Positions 5,191 to 6,240 of a stretch of 6,240 nt of DNA are shown piece after piece (the stretch's first letter is position 1; each line of letters opens with the position of its first letter). Location: the NCBI GenBank assembly GCA_002395155.1, contig DGWD01000010.1, positions 16,630-22,869 on the forward strand. The letters are read 5' to 3'. The DNA is from Treponema sp. UBA4267. Its GTDB lineage: Bacteria > Spirochaetota > Spirochaetia > Treponematales > Treponemataceae. The notes beneath the pieces are model-generated. The model saw only the letters and a program-made list of their open reading frames with translations, was not told the DNA's origin and did not search any database. The translations under genes and the position numbers were made by a program.

Positions 5191-5604
5191 ATGGTAGATA
5201 AAATTCAAATGATCGGTACGGCTTTTTTGCCAATAGATAAATCCAACAAAAAAATTTTAGTTTCAAAAAGAAGTATGAATAAAAAATATTTTCCGGGCTA
5301 TTGGGAAGTAATTGGCGGAAATCTTGAATTTGGAGAAGATTTTACAGACTGTGTAATCCGAGAAGTGAAAGAAGAGATAAACTGCAATATAAAAAATCTG
5401 ACACATTTACATTCACGAACAATGTATCTTAATGATTTGATGTATATTACAGTTGCTTATTATGGCGAAATATTAGAAGAACCTGTTTTCAATAAAAATG
5501 AAATTTCTGAAATCAAATGGATTACTCAAAACGAAATAGACGATTTTGAATTTTGTCCTGGTGATGTTGAATTATTGAAAATAGGTTTTAAGAGTATAAA
5601 GTAG
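5191..5604 (+). CDS. Nudix hydrolase
   Basis: This 137-residue protein (from ATG 5191) is a single-domain Nudix hydrolase; such enzymes cleave nucleoside diphosphates linked to another group, for example damaged nucleotides or nucleotide sugars. PGYWEVIGG (35-43) leads into the Nudix box, from Gly43 through Glu49, Arg57-Glu58 and Glu61-Glu62, which supplies the metal ligands. The glycine normally following EEx is Asn64, a mild deviation. The start is uncertain: ATG 5191 has only AGGA at 5172-5175, 15 bases away; ATG 5146 in the attC R' box is in frame and would add 15 residues read through the head hairpin; ATG 5209 is also possible. Alignment with the usual Nudix N-terminus favours 5191. It ends 4 bases before the convergent DUF2442 gene, with the palindrome CTGATCAG between and overlapping. 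The substrate is unknown. Confidence 0.85.
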   Translation: MVDKIQMIGTAFLPIDKSNKKILVSKRSMNKKYFPGYWEVIGGNLEFGEDFTDCVIREVKEEINCNIKNLTHLHSRTMYLNDLMYITVAYYGEILEEPVFNKNEISEIKWITQNEIDDFEFCPGDVELLKIGFKSIK

Positions 5605-5608
5605 CTGA

Positions 5609-5890
5609 TCAGGCAATATGCACCAAAGGATCTTCTACATCAATTCCTTTTTCGTAAATTGTATAAGGGTCAATATCGATACAATTGTATTTATCGTATT
5701 TACCATCCAATGTCCATGCAAGAGTTCCGTTCAGTACAGTACAGTTATTCATGTAAAAATCTAAATCATTTAGTTTAGAGAAAACGCCTTTGCCTACTAA
5801 GTGAGATACATTATATTTTTTTATCTTTCCGTCTACAAAATAAACGAAAACATTGTAATTGTCTTTAGGTAAAACCTGTACAATTTCCAT
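5609..5890 (-). CDS. DUF2442 domain protein
   Basis: This 93-residue protein reads on the minus strand. It has the DUF2442 pattern: an N-terminal beta strand with 'VFVYFVDGKIKKYNVS' (about 14-30) and the later 'TLAWTLDGKYDKYNCIDIDPYTIYE', in which a hydrophobic strand is followed by a DIDP-type turn. DUF2442 genes commonly sit next to DUF4160 genes and have been proposed to form toxin-antitoxin pairs; no activity can be read from the sequence. The start ATG (5890-5888) has a strong ribosome site, AGGAG at 5901-5897 on the minus strand, that overlaps the stop of the DUF4160 gene, so the two are an operon and translated together. Confidence 0.75.
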   Translation of the reverse strand: MEIVQVLPKDNYNVFVYFVDGKIKKYNVSHLVGKGVFSKLNDLDFYMNNCTVLNGTLAWTLDGKYDKYNCIDIDPYTIYEKGIDVEDPLVHIA

Positions 5891-5900
5891 TTGTATCTCC

Positions 5901-6161
5901 TTATTTTAGTGGATCTATTTTTGCTGGTAATTCCATATTTTTAGCCTGATTCCAACTATTTTTAAGTTCCTGCTTATGCAATTCAGACCAAGCTAAAACC
6001 AATTTTAATTTATTTGATGGAATAGCTCCTTTTAGTACACAAGAATTTTCTATTTCTACTAATGCCTCTTGACCAGCATATTTTGCATGAAAATGAGGTG
6101 GTAAATGATCATCAAAATAAAGGCAAATTTCTATTCCTTCAAATTCACTAACAATAGGCAC
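5901..6161 (-). CDS. DUF4160 domain protein
   Basis: This 86-residue minus-strand protein matches DUF4160. Diagnostic features are the N-terminal 'MPIVSEFEGIEICLYFDDHLPPHFHAKYAGQEALVEI' with His19, His23 and His25 in the HLPPHFH signature, and the later 'LVLAWSELHKQELKNSW'. The start is GTG (6161-6159), chosen because a near-perfect ribosome site (AGGAGT, 6172-6167 on the minus strand) lies five bases ahead and the residues MPIVSEF are typical of the family start. It is the first gene of a two-gene operon with DUF2442, ten bases downstream. Such pairs are predicted toxin-antitoxin modules, often inside cassette arrays; that function here is inference. Being opposite to the cassette direction, it must have its own promoter in 6162-6216, where no convincing one is visible. 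Confidence 0.82.
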   Translation of the reverse strand: MPIVSEFEGIEICLYFDDHLPPHFHAKYAGQEALVEIENSCVLKGAIPSNKLKLVLAWSELHKQELKNSWNQAKNMELPAKIDPLK

Positions 6162-6216
6162 TATTTACTCCTAGAATAAATATATCATAAAAAATCAATA
6201 TCGACTATAATAAAAA

Positions 6217-6240
6217 GCATAACAAAGGTTCGTAGCCGAC
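6217..6240 (+). other. attC site of cassette 4, 5' end only (partial)
   Basis: The 24-base arm starting with R'' GCATAAC (6217-6223) is identical to 1806-1829 and, apart from one base in R'', to 5086-5109. It marks the right end of cassette 4 and runs off the window. Confidence 0.85.

Larger units (their letters stand above)
5144..6240 (+). mobile_element. Integron gene cassette 4 (Nudix plus DUF4160/DUF2442), runs off the window
   Basis: The cassette begins TTATGC after the crossover at 5143/5144, and its own R'' box is GCATAAC (6217-6223), a match. The R' end lies beyond the window. It holds a + strand Nudix gene and a convergent - strand gene pair, so it is another multi-gene cassette, with part of its content opposite to the usual cassette direction. 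Confidence 0.8.

Noticed and set aside
6206..6211. TATAAT on the + strand as a promoter into the next cassette
   Set aside because: No -35 element is seen at the right distance and the region is very AT-rich, so a chance match is likely.
1806..6240. The repeats as a CRISPR array
   Set aside because: Repeat units are 1-2 kb apart with genes between, are imperfect inverted-repeat sites, and no cas gene is present.

Overview
The window is a stretch of a chromosomal (sedentary) integron: a tandem array of promiscuous gene cassettes separated by attC recombination sites. The DNA is AT-rich. The repeated attC arm at 1806-1829, 5086-5109 and 6217-6240, with ends of the form RYATAAC / GTTATRY, together with the mixed cassette content, best fits a spirochaete of the genus Treponema, where such integrons are known. 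That assignment is inference from style, not from a marker gene; no integrase lies in the window.

Layout: (i) 1-23, the 3' end of a preceding attC. (ii) Cassette 1 (18-1948): an acyltransferase-3 membrane protein gene broken by one in-frame TGA, then a Phd/YefM-RelE type toxin-antitoxin pair with its own promoter, then a 149-bp attC. (iii) Cassette 2 (1949-3950): a compact type II restriction-modification system (beta-class DNA methyltransferase overlapping an MvaI/BcnI-family endonuclease), then a 286-bp attC packed with nested hairpins. (iv) Cassette 3 (3951-5143): a nucleotidyltransferase-fold gene, a small decayed gene with an in-frame TAA, and a compact 64-bp attC. (v) Cassette 4 (5144 to beyond the window): a Nudix hydrolase on the + strand, and on the - strand a convergent DUF4160-DUF2442 gene pair; the next attC begins at 6217.

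Three of the four cassettes carry genes or pairs resembling stabilising or defence modules (toxin-antitoxin, restriction-modification, and a suspected toxin-antitoxin pair). The two longer-decayed genes look like passengers.

The most interesting signals are in the non-coding parts. The outer R box of each cassette's own attC matches the first bases of that same cassette, including two covarying variants, which is a direct fingerprint of excision and integration as circles. Each cassette opens, just past the crossover point, with a small hairpin around a CACTGG core; its stem shows two compensatory base-pair swaps, and an ATG inside the R' box of three of the four cassettes starts a mini-ORF through it. 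The long attC at 3671-3956 looks like a shorter site that received two extra hairpin-rich inserts, one of 68 bp flanked by a 5-bp TATTT duplication for which the neighbouring attC is the empty site.
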